NCBI GenBank assembly: GCA_033239125.1
Contig: BSWB01000004.1
Coordinates: 143,166,926 to 143,230,925, forward strand
Direction of reading: 5' to 3'
DNA: 64,000 nt
From: Fagopyrum homotropicum
Taxonomy: Eukaryota; Streptophyta; Magnoliopsida; Caryophyllales; Polygonaceae
A program made the position numbers and the translations under genes. This document shows, piece after piece, positions 11,740-23,000 of this stretch. The notes under the pieces are model-generated. The model was given only the letters and a program-made list of their open reading frames with translations, searched no databases and was not told the DNA's origin. Each line of letters opens with the position of its first letter. The first letter of the stretch is position 1.

Positions 11740-13514
11740 TAACAAGAATGCTTTTAACCTTGTTGACCGCACTTCTATGATTTCTCAGGTTCGACAGGTC
11801 TGCCCCGCTATTTCTTCTTGGGTTGAGTTTTGTTATGCCCGTCCTGCACGTCTATATTATGGTGAGCATTTACTTTATTCTTGTAGGGGGGTCAGCAGGG
11901 GGACCCTCTTGGCCCGTTGCTTTTCTCGTTGGTCCTTCATCCCCTTATCCGGAAAATTTCGAATTGTTGCCGGTTGAAGCTTAAAGCTTGGTATCTTGAT
12001 GATGGGACGTTGATTGGGGATACCCTGATGGTTAGTAAGGCGCTTGACATCATCAGGGCGGATGGCCCTACTTTAGGCCTTTACCTTAATATCGGTAAAA
12101 CGGAGGTCTTTTGGCCGAAGGTTGATCCGCGTAGTTCGGAGCCGGGTGTTTTCCCTGAGCATATTTCTAGACCGCTTAATGGGGTCAAGTTGTTTGGTGG
12201 TGCTGTTAGCCTTGACCCAACCTTTTGTTCTCGGGTTGCTTTATTGAGGGTTGCGAAAACCAAGTCTTTGATGGAGGCCGTTATGAGGTTGGGGGACCCC
12301 AGTGTGAGCTTTTGCTTCTTCGAGCTTGTTCCGGCGTGTCCCGTCTTTTCTTCGCTATGCGGACTGCTCCCCCGTCTCATTTTTCCGAGGCGACGGGGGT
12401 CTTTGATGATGCCCTTCGTTGTTCTGTTGAACAAATTGTCACTGCTGGAGGGGCTGGATTTGGCCCCTTTCAATGGCGGCTCTCTACTTTGCCGATTAGT
12501 GACGGAGGGCTTGGTATTCTTTCTTGTGCCGATACTTTGCACTTTGCCTTTCTGGCTTCGAGATCTCAGACCCGTAGCTTGCAGGATCAGATCTTGAGGC
12601 GTTCTGGTGTTTCAGGCGATGAAGTTGCTTTTGAGACGGCTGTCGCTTGTTGGGTCAACTTCTGTGAAGACTACGACTTGGACATGAATGTGATACGCCC
12701 AACCCCCCATTTAATGAAAAAACTGGCTGGATGTTATTACAGTATCGTGTTTAAGGCTTTTTTGAGGGAGTTTGACCTTTCGGTTAGGCAAAAGGCCTTA
12801 GTTGATAACTTGAGGTTACCTTTGGCTCAGCAATGGCTCAAAGCGGTCCCGGTTTCTGGTCTTGGTCAGGTTATGAACCCGGCTACCTTTCGGACCGTCG
12901 TTAAGTACCGCTTAGGTATCGAGATGTTTAGAGAGGGTTCCAAGTGCCCTGCTTGTGAGAAGGGTATTTTGGATGCTTGGGGAGACCATGCTCTGGCGTG
13001 TGCTGCACATGTTGGTATTAAACACCGGCATAACATGATGCGTGATGTCATTTTTGATGAGTGTCTTAAGATTGTGATCTCTGTTCGTAAAGAGGTCCAT
13101 ACTGGTATGGTGGATGGTGGTGGTGGGGAGTTGCGTCCGGCCGACATCCTTTTCTATAATTGGTTTCAAGGTAAAGACACATGTGTTGACATCACTGGTA
13201 CTTCCCCTTTCTCTTCGCTTGGTCTTTCTAGCTTCATGTCGGGTAAAACTGTGAGAGTTGCTGCTGATAACAAGAGAAAGAAGTATGCGGAGGTTAGTAG
13301 CTCCATGGGGTATCACTTTCTTCACTTTTCCTTTTTCACGTTTGGCGACCTAGGTGACGAAGCGGTTGAGCTTCTTAAAAGATTGGGCTTGGTTGCTAAA
13401 GAGTTGTCCGGATATAGTAGGAGTACCTGTTTTATTTTTACTAGGATTGCGTTTACCATCCAAAAAGGATGCGGAGCCCAACTTGTTAGTCGGCTCCCAT
13501 CCAACGGTATGTAA
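11740..13514 (+). pseudogene. non-LTR retroelement copy 2 (RT + RLE-like), 5'-truncated
   Basis: This begins abruptly at RT motif A (KNAFNLVDRTSM, about 11745) right after the tail of copy 1. Motif B is frameshifted by a missing base near 11890. Motif C is intact (WYLDDGTLIGD, about 11986-12015). After a frameshift near 12298, one frame stays open for the whole C-terminal half (to 13514). It covers the C-E-L-L-L-L-R-A-C segment, F-G-P-F-Q-W-R-L-S-T, a V-P-V-S-G-L-G-Q-V-M-N motif, CPAC...GDHALAC, R-H-N, ELRPADILFYNW, CVDIT, and the ending VSRLPSNGM-stop. This ending is shared in type with the 25 kb relative (ARLPSSSM-stop). The CCHC-like knuckle followed by R-P-A-D...D is the RLE arrangement. 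It is broken and 5'-truncated, hence immobile. Confidence 0.8.
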
Positions 13515-13529
13515 TGTGTTTTACCTTCG

Positions 13530-13632
13530 ATTAAAATAAAATAAAATAAAATAAAAAATAAAAAATAAAAAAAAAAAAATAAAAAAAAATAAAAAAAAAA
13601 TAAAAAAAAATAAAAAAATAATAATAATAAGT
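13530..13632 (+). repeat. A-rich tail of non-LTR copy 2
   Basis: AAAAT-type repeats grade into A-runs and end in an ATAATAATAATAA phrase. The run starts 16 bp after the stop codon, as expected for the 3' tail of a target-primed retroelement. Confidence 0.85.
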
Positions 13633-13639
13633 TGTACAT

Positions 13640-14470
13640 CATAAACTCGAACTATTTGTCTTCATCTTAGAATAGAATATATGTAAAGTTAAGAAAAGCA
13701 AACAAAATGGGTGATCGACAACAAACTTGGACCTAAAAACAGTAATAGTAATTGACTTCATACCAAATGCCCAATAAAACATATCAAATATAATATCTAC
13801 AATAGAATATTTCTTGTAAAATGGTTAGTTAGTTGAAGTCTCCAAGATAAGATAACGACTCGCTTCCAAAAGAAAGATAACACCACAATTTGTTTTTTTT
13901 TTTTCTTGTGATTTTCATACATCGTTGGATAATATTAAGCACTTATTCCTATTATTACATTTTTGTAAATATTTTGTAAATTTTTTTATTATGTTTTTTT
14001 CTATAAAAATATGCAATTTTTTTAATTGTGTAAAAATTATATATCATCAATTCAGTTTTTTTTTTGTCTAATTAAGTTAAATATTCGATACTTTTAGTTC
14101 ATTTTTTTACTATCCTTAAGTGAAATTTTAAACTGATTATATTTTATATAAAATATCACTGCTAAAAAGACCGAGATTTTGAAAATAAATAATATTGGCA
14201 TATTGCGTCACAAATTTTATATAATTAAATATTAATAATGTGTTTTATTAGATCAATATTTTGTATTATTGGATTTAAAATTTATTTTGTATAATAAGTT
14301 CACGTCTTTATGATTTTATTTCTAATAATGTATTCCATTAGATCAAATCTTTAATATTTTTAGTTCACATCTTTATTGTTTTATTTATTTTTTAAACAAA
14401 CGTTATATAACTAGGCTAAATCAATATAAATCAAGTTTACAACATATTTATGACAATTATCAACGGTGAA
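13640..14470. other. no recognised feature
   Basis: Very AT-rich intergenic DNA with poly-T runs. No coding or repeat structure is supported. Confidence 0.5.
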
Positions 14471-14471
14471 A

Positions 14472-14800
14472 TGCATAACTTTTTGCATAATATAAAGTTT
14501 AGCTAAATGGTGAGCCACTCTATTATGATTATGATACACAAAATTAAGAGAGCAAATAGTAAACTGGAGAATAAGACTTCGAATATAGTTAATGATAAGA
14601 CCTTGAACCGAGAAAATTGAGGAGATAGAGTTGATGGTGTCAATGACCAGCTTACAATATTATTCGAGTAACATCAAGAGCCATCTTTGATCTATATCCA
14701 TTAACAATGCGTGATTAATTGTCAAAAGTTCAACCAAAAGTGGATCAATGGCTCCATCTATCTGGAAGAAGAAGAAGAAGCAGAAAACAACGTCCATCAT
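14472..14800 (-). pseudogene. RNase H-like (RVT_3 type) fragment
   Basis: On the minus strand a broken frame reads VELLTINHALLMDIDQRW, then after a stop C-K-L-V-I-D-T-I-N-S, and further F-V-Y-H-N-H-N-R-V-A-H-H-L-A-K (about 14500-14545). This is the order of the plant RNase H-like domain found at the end of LINE-derived proteins: E-x-x-A-L..A, S-D-C-K..V..I, and N-x-x-A-H-x-L-A. Upstream, toward 14800, the D-G-A segment is compressed. A stop sits where the catalytic S-D-C should be. It is probably a LINE remnant; no RT is visible nearby. Confidence 0.6.
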
Positions 14801-14929
14801 GGTTTTTTGAAGATTAATGCAATTCCATACCATGAATCCCCTAATGTAATAATAAAAAGGGAGGAGATGTATCAACTACTGAAATCGGCCTATTATCAAA
14901 TTGATTGGGTTTTTATAACAACTCAATAA

Positions 14930-15505
14930 GATGTAAGCATCCAAAACCTGAAGATGCAGGGTGCAACAACGATACCAAAAGTTCAAATACACACAAGAAA
15001 AACAGCTATAAATGATGACTAGATAATCTCATATACACTTTGTGTCACAATGTGTATTAAGATTATGTAATCAATATTACATTGGTAACTTGGACTTTTT
15101 TGCCCATTATTTAGATAAAATTAGGTATTATTAATTAAAATTGTGTATTAACATTGTGTATTAAGATTGTGTGATTGAAATTGTGTATTAAGATTGTGTA
15201 TTACCTAATGAGTCGATTGAGATTGGGCTTGTGTAGATTGATTGGGCTTGGGCTTTGTGTAAATCGATTGTAATTAAAAATTAAGTATAACTTTAAAAAA
15301 AATAACAGGTGAATACTCAATTTCAATTAGTGTACCTTGTAAAGGTGGAAGGGTGGGTTTGTCATCTAAGGTAGTTCTACTTGATGCTCACAAATACAAA
15401 GAGGGGTCACTTATCCAACTCACCCTTTATAACTTACCTAATTCTACACTTCCGGTACAAAATCGTTTAATTTATTTATTTATATTGATTTCGCACTCCA
15501 TGTGG
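14930..15505. repeat. AT-rich region with GTGTATTAAGATT repeats
   Basis: The words GTGTATTAAGATT and AAATTGTGTATTAA recur about six times between 15045 and 15205. A related TTGGGCTTG word is duplicated at about 15223-15250. Nothing else is recognisable. Confidence 0.5.
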
Positions 15506-15509
15506 GAGT

Positions 15510-15711
15510 GAGAGTCCCATGACCACTTGATTTTTGGATGTACGTATGCACATGAGGTCAGGATGCAGATTTGTGAGGAATTTCGGATGTCTACTGATAT
15601 TTATACTAGATCAAAGGTTATGGATTGACTACTTTGTTCCGCACCGGGCAAGAGTTGGAAGAGTAGAGGCAAGATTGATGCTTTCTATTCTTCAATTTAC
15701 TACCTCTAGCA
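15510..15711 (+). pseudogene. L1-type LINE 3' coding end, part 1 (zf-RVT)
   Basis: In the frame beginning near 15517 the plus strand reads HDHLIFGCTYAHEVRMQI and continues for about 60 codons to ...FYSSIYYL. It has the H-x-H-L-F-F-x-C style of the zinc-binding domain at the end of plant LINE ORF2 (zf-RVT). One stop lies within it (tga after K-V-M-D). The reading is cut at 15711 by a copia insertion and resumes at 19927. At the junction the expected Trp codon TGG is TAG on this side, because the target duplication copy has mutated. Confidence 0.75.
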
Positions 15712-15868
15712 TGTTATTTAGTGAATTGAGTCCCTGACTCTACTGTTTTTCATTTCTCGTATAAATAGTACAATCCAAACGTAATTACAGGGATTACAGA
15801 GATTATTAGTCATAAGTATAAATACACACTAATCTATATGCGTAAATAATATATTCTACATGCTAACA
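15712..15868 (-). repeat. copia 3' LTR (157 bp)
   Basis: On the minus strand it starts TGTTAGCATG and ends AATAACA, so it has TG...CA ends. It is the same length as the copy at 19770-19926 with no gap between them. I count about 18 differences by eye, roughly 11%. It is flanked outside by TAGCA, a one-base variant of the TGGCA on the other side of the element. Confidence 0.95.
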
Positions 15869-15882
15869 CTCCCCCGCAGTCG
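15869..15882 (-). other. copia polypurine tract
   Basis: On the minus strand the sequence CTGCGGGGGAGT lies directly before the TGTTAGCA start of the 3' LTR, as expected of the plus-strand primer of a copia element. Confidence 0.75.
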
Positions 15883-18800
15883 AAGTTGGAGGAGACCGGA
15901 TGCAGAGACTGGATTGAAAATCCAAGAAGAGTGGCGAGGGGAGGCCTTTGGTGAAGATGTCGGCGTATTGATGACTGGAAGGTATATAGAGGACGCGAAG
16001 ATGACCCAAAGAAACATTTTCTCTTACAAAGTTAATATCCATCTCTACATGCTTCGTGTGTTGATGTTGAACAGTATTAGAGGACAAATAGACGGCACTG
16101 ATGTTGTCAAAGTAGACGACAATAGCTCTCCGAAGAGGGCATGAAGCTCTATGAGCAAATTACGGAGCCAACACGTCTCAACGACGACATTAGCAACCCT
16201 GCGGTATTCAGCCTTAACATTAGAACGGGACATAGTAGGTTGACTCTTGGATGGCCAAGATATCAGATTGTCTCATAGGTAGACAGAGTAACCAGAAGTG
16301 GAATGACGAGTGTCCGGACATCCGCCCCAATCGGCATCGGAGTACGCGGTGAGACCCACAGAGGGTGATGTGGTCATGTATAATCCGAAATCCGGTGTCC
16401 CTTGTAAGTATTTGATAATCCGTTTGAGTGCCTTAAAGTGAGGCTCTCGAGGATCATGCATCTACAGACAACAATGCTGAACGACATAGAAGATGTCTGG
16501 TCTAGTAAAAGTGAGGTATTGTAAGGCACCTACGAGGTTGCGGTACAAACTAGGGTCGGCAACTGGAGGACCGGAAAGGGCCTCTAGTTTAGATCGAGTC
16601 TCAATGGATGTGGAGGATGGCTTGTAGGAGGTCATGTGAGCACGACCGATGATCTCCCGAGTATATATATCCCTTGTGATAGAAACATCCCTGTCTCATG
16701 TGTTGTATTCCCAAGAAGTACCTAAGAGGTCCTAGGTCAGTCATGGAAAACTCAAAAGCCAATATAGGCTACCCTCGGGATATAGCGAAGCTCAAAACAG
16801 TCCGAATGGTTGACGGTTTGACAACCGGGCTGAATGTCTCATTACAATCGACACCCATCTATTGAGACTTCCCATTGACCACCAAGCGTTCTAGAGAATT
16901 GTCGGACCTGTACTTGTTCATAAACAACCACATGCAACGAATGATATTAGTAGCATATGGTCTCGAAACAAGTTCCCAAGTACCATTTTTTAGTAAGAGA
17001 ACTAAACTCCTCTTGCATGGCAGTAAGCCATTTCGGGTCCTTCAAGGCTAGGACGGGTGTTTTTGGGAGAGGCGAAATGATGGGTGAATATGTGAGCATA
17101 TGGCATTTGGGGTTGGGTTTGCGGATCCCGACTTTGCCACGGGTAGTCATAGAGTGACTAGGCTAGTGAATTCCAGATGGGCCGGATGCAGGGAGATGCG
17201 TTGGGCTGGAGTTTCCGTTGGAGAGGGTGGGAAGGCCACTAGGCTGTCCAACAGTGACGTTGGGATGTGGTATATGAGTTTGGGCTAGCAACAAGAGGTG
17301 GTCCAACACTAGAGGATGTAAAGACCCGGACTGGATTGGATTTATTAGGTTCGAAATAGTAGCAGTGTTTTTAAAGGGAAAGGTTGTCTCATCGAAGGTG
17401 ACATGGCGAGAAGTAAGAACCCGTTTGGTGTCAAGGTCAAGGCATCGAAACCTGCGGTGAGAGGTCGAGTAACCCAAGAAGACAAATGCAGTGGAGGGAG
17501 ATGCAAGCTTATGAGCGGAGGTGACAACAATGTTGGGGTAACATAGACACCCGAAAACCCGTAAGGAGTAGGACGGTTGTTGTTGGTATAGCACAAGGGT
17601 CGGTGTCCTAGACCTAAGAGTAGTGGTGGGTGTGATGTTGTGGAGGTAGGTTGTCATGTTCAACGCGTCAACCCAAAAAGGTTGGTGGCATATGTGCATG
17701 AGTGAGTAAGGATCGGGTGATATCGTTTAGCGAACGGATGATGTGTTCAGCTTTATCATTTTGTGGTGATGTTTGGGCACATGAAAAACGGAGTTGAATA
17801 CCTTGACAAGTGCAAAAGGAAGTGAAAGTGTGGTTGTTAAATTCTCCTCCAAGATCACATTGAAAAGATTTCATGAGGTATCCGAATTGAATGCGGACAA
17901 AGGAGTGACAATGATGGAATTTTGCAAACGTATCAATTTGTATTTTAGAGGAAAAACCCATACAAAATGTGTGAAATCTTCTAAAAATACAAGTTAATAA
18001 CGAAAACCCGATTCACTAGCAATAGGTGATGTCCTGATATCACTTTGAATAATATCAAATGGAGCAAAAGTTTTTGATTCCGAATCATAAAAAGACAACC
18101 GTTTGTGTTTAGCAATTTAACATGAATGATAAATGGAAGAGCGAGACTCTTTGTTTTTTGGTATGACTTTATTCCTACAAAGAAAACTAAAAACGTGATC
18201 ACCGGGTGACTAAGTTGGGCATGCCAAAGGGAAGAAGACGTTGTAGTGGAGACGGAAAGAGCAACAGGTGTGGAGGGGTTTTAGAGAACCGGGTAAAGAC
18301 CGCTCGAACTATTGTACCTCCCTATCTGGGTCCCTGTACGAAGATCCTTCACCATAAAACCAAACGGGTCAAATGAAACAGAATCCTGATTATCAGTGAC
18401 AAAGTGTCTTATGGAAATAAGGTTTTTGATGCATTGGGGTTTATGAAGGACATTATGAAGACGAATTTTGGATGGTAATTATGCTAGGTGAGCCCATCCA
18501 GAACCCGAAACTAAAATACAAGAACCATTGCTACCATAATATGAGAAATAGTGCTTGAATTAAAATAGGAACAGAGGTTACCTGCATTCGAAGTTATATG
18601 GGTTGATGCTTCCACGTATCCATATGCCACGTGCCATCGGGCGGCTGGAGCGAGACCGTGCTAGGCTTGAGCAATGTCCTTGGGCTGCATAGAGGCATGG
18701 GTTTGGTGAGTGGTCCGCTGAGCTTGTAGATTTTGCTGGTATTGGGCCTGTGCAAGCCGATCTGTTGTTGGATATGGGTAGGGAGACGTAGGTTGCCATG

Positions 18801-19561
18801 TCCAAAGTCCAATGATAAAGGCCAAGCTTGTGAAGATTGCCTATTGGTTTGTCGGGCCTGTGGTGGACCGTATTGGGCCTGGTAGTAAGCCCCAGGTTGT
18901 TGCATATCATCAGGGTTGCTACTGCGACGTTATATGTTGCGAATTTTGGGAGGGCAATTTCCAGGCTGCGTAGAAGATCCATTTGGCGGAGCAGTTGGTT
19001 GCGCCTGGGTGTTACCGGTTTGCTTGTTGGAGACCGCCAGTGTCTAGACTGATTCCTTAAATCGTGCACGTTGGGTTTCTTCGCATGTTTACATACTACG
19101 CGCGTTTGAAAAACTGGGGAGCGGTGATTGTTGGCTTACGAACATTCCGACGGTGTCGTAGGATTGCGATAAACCGCTAAATCATTTGCAGGAACAACCG
19201 TTCTTCACTGCCTTGTGGTTGACATCCGATAATTGATCGGCGATGGACTTCAAATGAGAGAGTAGTAGGACAAAATATTCGTAAAAGATTCGAGACGAGC
19301 ATTGATAAACTTACTTTCGAGGTCTGCTGCCCGTGCGCTTTGACTGTCATGGAAGAGATCTTTGACGTGAAGCCATACCATTCGCGCCGTTGACTTTGGT
19401 TTGATAACCGTAAGAAGCAAATCTTGCGAGATGGTGCCATAAATCCAAGATAAAACGATGCCGTCCAAGACTTTCCACTTCGCGTCGGTGAGGCCGGCAG
19501 GGCAATCCGATCCGTTGATGTGGTAGAGTACCTCATGACCGGTGGCGGCGATGGAGAACAA
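15870..19561 (-). pseudogene. Ty1/copia gag-pol, degenerate, RT core deleted
   Basis: Reading leftward: gag from 19561 (SDCPAGLTDAKW, then V-L-S-W-I-Y-G-T-I-S, a UBN2/retrotran-gag style capsid); a protease remnant at about 18597-18630 (W-H-M-D-T-W-K for the usual D-T-G-A); and a GAG-pre-integrase / integrase zinc region near 18110-18150 (A-K-H-K-R-L-S-F). The integrase core has SDIRTSP (about 18040), FQCDLGGEF (about 17870) and NDKAEHIIRSL (about 17740), supplying its D, D and E. Next is V-F-G-C-L-C-Y-P (about 17540). RT remnants follow (WLTAMQEEF near 17040), then a jump from V-L-S-F-A-I-S (about 16800) to M-T-D-L-G-P-L-R-Y-F-L-G (about 16720). About 110 residues, including the first RT Asp and Y-V-D-D, are missing. 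RNase H and the C-terminus (SDADWGGCPDTR..., Y-A-D-I-F-T-K-G-L) follow to 15870. Many stops are present. It is non-autonomous and dead. Confidence 0.9.
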
Positions 19562-19756
19562 CTCCGCCCATGTGTGGTAGTGGACCTTCGTAAGGTCTAG
19601 TGTGAGTGGGATGAGATTTTTATGTTGCTCACTGTTTGAGCGGGATGTAGGCGGTTGGTGGTGGCGGCGGCCATTGGTGGAAGCCGAGGGAGTAGGTTGG
19701 TGACGGAAGCGATAAGAGGTCGACGACTGAACACAACGTACGGTGGTTAGTCGTTT

Positions 19757-19769
19757 AAGCCTAATACCA
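19757..19769 (-). other. copia primer-binding site
   Basis: Immediately inside the 5' LTR the minus strand reads TGGTATTAGGC. This is close to the TGGTATCAGAGC that pairs with initiator tRNA-Met in plant copia elements. Confidence 0.75.
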
Positions 19770-19926
19770 TGTTATTTAGTGAATTGAGTCACTGACTCTA
19801 CTGTGTTTCATTCCTCATACAAATAGTACAAGCCAAACGTAACTACAAGAATTATAGAGATTATTAGTCATAAGTATAAACACACAATAATCTAGATATG
19901 TAAATAATTTATTCTATGTGCTAACA
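19770..19926 (-). repeat. copia 5' LTR (157 bp)
   Basis: Partner of 15712-15868, with the same length and TG...CA ends. It is followed outside by TGGCA, the unmutated copy of the 5 bp target duplication, from which the interrupted LINE reading frame resumes. Confidence 0.95.
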
Positions 19927-20060
19927 TGGCATGCTCAGAATGCCTTCGTATTTGACCAGAACAAGGTTGCAATTGATGTACTAGTCAGGATTTTCAGATT
20001 GCATGTCTATAGTCTACTATATGAGGCCTTCCCTTCTAGGATTGATGATAGGTTTGTGAC
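19927..20060 (+). pseudogene. L1-type LINE 3' coding end, part 2
   Basis: Joined to 15711, this continues the zf-RVT frame as W-H-A-Q-N-A-F-V-F-D-Q and then V-A-I-D-V-L-V-R-I-F-R-L-H. This is the family's W-x-x-R-N..F..K...V...I motif series. It ends at a stop near 20060. The 3' untranslated part probably extends to about 20470. No poly-A tail is evident. Confidence 0.7.
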
Positions 20061-23000
20061 TTAGTTTTCATTATTTTGCCACATGAGTTATATTCTTCTC
20101 ATGGTTTTCAATTTGTATGGATGCATGTTTGTGCCGGACATGGGTCCCATTTGCTAATAAATTTGCCGAAGGTGAATGGTCCCTTGTAATGAGGGTTTGA
20201 CACATATTTGGTCTATGAGTGTCCTTGTCTGCTAATGATATTGCCGAAGATGGACGGGCCTCATAAGTGATGCCACTTGATGTATATTTTAATCATGTTT
20301 TGAGGGTTGATGGTACGTTAATCAGGATTGCATGCCTTCCTGAAGTATGTGGGCCTACTATTTTGGGCATATGCGTTATTTCTTTGATCATGTACATATG
20401 CATTGTTACGCATGTCTGTCTAGGGCCTATTTGGCATCAGATATATTTTCTCTTTTTTATGAATTTAACATTTACCTAGTTAAACCCAATTTCTATTCCG
20501 CACTCCATGAGCGGAATTAACTAAATCAAAATTTGATTTCGCACTCAATTTGTGGAATCGATTGAACACTAATTATGCACTTCGTGTGTAAAAATAGGGA
20601 GATGGTTAAAAAAATATGAGTTCGTTGAAATCCCCGTTTATAAAGGTTGTGCTTGGTATGTTAAATTAAGAGGATGAAGATTATAGAGGTGAAATAATTG
20701 TCCATAACTGGTTTGGTTGAGATTTTGTCTTTCTTTATGATAGCTTTTTAGAGAGCTAATTGCTAATGAAAGTCTTCCTTTCCTCCGTGTCTGGCTTCCT
20801 TTTTCAAGTACAAGCAGTTGCTTTCTCGCGTTATCCAATCCAATTATATTAGAAAAGAATGACCTATATAAATAAGAAGAAGAAAATCAAATAGTCCTAC
20901 TATAGTAGGACTCTCAATCAAACACATTCAACCCTAAGGGCGGGGTATATGCATTATTGGCAAGAGTTAGCTGCAAAATTGCACTCTCTATGAATGAAGG
21001 AGATGAAGAGCTTTGGATTATGGGCATTATGTAATCCATGGAGAGATCGGTTACTTATACGACGCTTTCCAAATCTCATTCTTACCCCCCCCCCCCAATT
21101 TGTTCCTCTTCGATAACCATTTGAACCAAGGGATGAAGAGCTCAACTTCTTCCGTATAACCCTCTGGTTGTACGGTTCTACATTTCTATGACCCAACCCT
21201 TTTCTTCTCTTCTTTCTTGTATTACTAATCGATCATTGTTTGTGTCTTTCAAATTCACATGTTCAAAAGATGGGAGACTGGGAGAAGATTCATCCCATTG
21301 AAAACCATCAACAGGGCAAGAAACCGATGCATTTGGAATTGTTACACCTATACCGCTGAAATGGTAACTTGAAACCCTAGTTTCCGCTTCATCTTCTATT
21401 ATTAAGCTTCTTTCTATGAGTTTTTGTAGGTTTTTTTGTCTGCATGATTCCTAAACCCCTTGTTATGCTCTCTAGTTCATTTAAGAATTTATTATATGTT
21501 ATATGTCTCTATTATAAATATGTATGAGCTTTTCTTTTACCTGAAATTTGGTTAATTTATAAATTTGTACAGAGTTGTCTTTTATGATGCTTCCCTTGTT
21601 TGTCATTTTGTAGGTTAATTTATGAATACGTTGTTTGTTATATGTCTCTATTATGAATTTGTGTAGACTTCCTAATGAAGCAATAACCTAAAGATACATC
21701 CAACACATGATTCGGTTGTGCATCAAATGTGATGCTTTCATTTGCATATTTATGTCTCTTGTCAAATCTAATAGGACTCTTGTCAACTTCTATTTTCATG
21801 GTTATGTTTTTTTACAAATGTTATATGTTTAACACGTGATGCCTTTTGTTTTTAAACCATTATAAAACATGCTTTTATTTTCATTATAAAATATATTACT
21901 GTGATAATATGTTAAAGCTCAACTTTAATCTTAAGATTTACCTTAATGTCGGAACTTAATTTTAGAATCCTCTTAATAATTTAGCACTCATCTTTACCTC
22001 ATATTGGTGAGTTTGTATAGCGCAAATATAAAGTCAATAAATTTCCGTACTATAGAAAAAGGAGGTCTTTGGAAAAATAGAATGGTTTGGCCGGTCGAAG
22101 AACTTGAGAGATACGAGTGGGTGTAGGACTCGGGTACACAGAGGTTACACAAGCTCCTACAGGTACTCTCTTGTGCACTTGCCTACAATTTTTGTCAACA
22201 TGTTTTTTCTTTAAGCCGTTGAGCTTTCTTACTGTTTATTTGCTTATTTGTCATCTAATTGGTTCTACTAATATGTGTGTTTGTGAGTTTATGTGAATAA
22301 TAGTTGTTGACAACAATCTTTGATTTATATGCAGACCCCGTCCAATAGTGAAGATAGCTCTTCATGCTCTTACCAAACGCTGGACATGTGTGCTTTTGAG
22401 GATAACTGTCCATAATCTTGACATTTGACAACAGCCAACAAACGGTTGAAGGCCGCTCTTGATTCCTCTAAGGAGTGGCCTCGTAAGGGATGGGTGAAGT
22501 ATTGAACCTTCGTGCAACCAACAACGTCTTAGTTGAACGAGTTTTGGAGGTGACAACGAGTTAATGTTTCTTCAGGTTCAGAATGCAACAAATGAGGCGA
22601 CGATCAAGAAGTTGAAGTTGTTGTTGGTAGTTTCGACATGCATTGATGTTATGTCCCTCTTAGCACATTTTCAGTAGCATTTGTAATATGATCATGAATT
22701 TGTAGGTTTTTGTTAAGAATATGTCCATCCTTTTGTATTTAAGAACAAGATGATAATTTTTTAGGGGAACATAAGTGTTTTTGAGAACTCGATAACAGAA
22801 CAATGTTGTTTCTCAACTCAAATTTTAAACTTGTCGAATTGCCACTTTAACAATGAGAAACTTGCTGATCACGAGGTATAGTCAAAAAACAATTCCTCGT
22901 ATCTTATGCCATAAATTAATCAACAATAAAACACCAAAGTTTTTGACCCTCCATAACAAATCCTTTCCGATCCATCCCTTCTATCACTTCCATACTGTCA

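Noticed and set aside
21250..22600. Possible host gene with a start at 21270
   Set aside because: Plausible composition, but no exon chain gives a recognisable or long protein; left unannotated.
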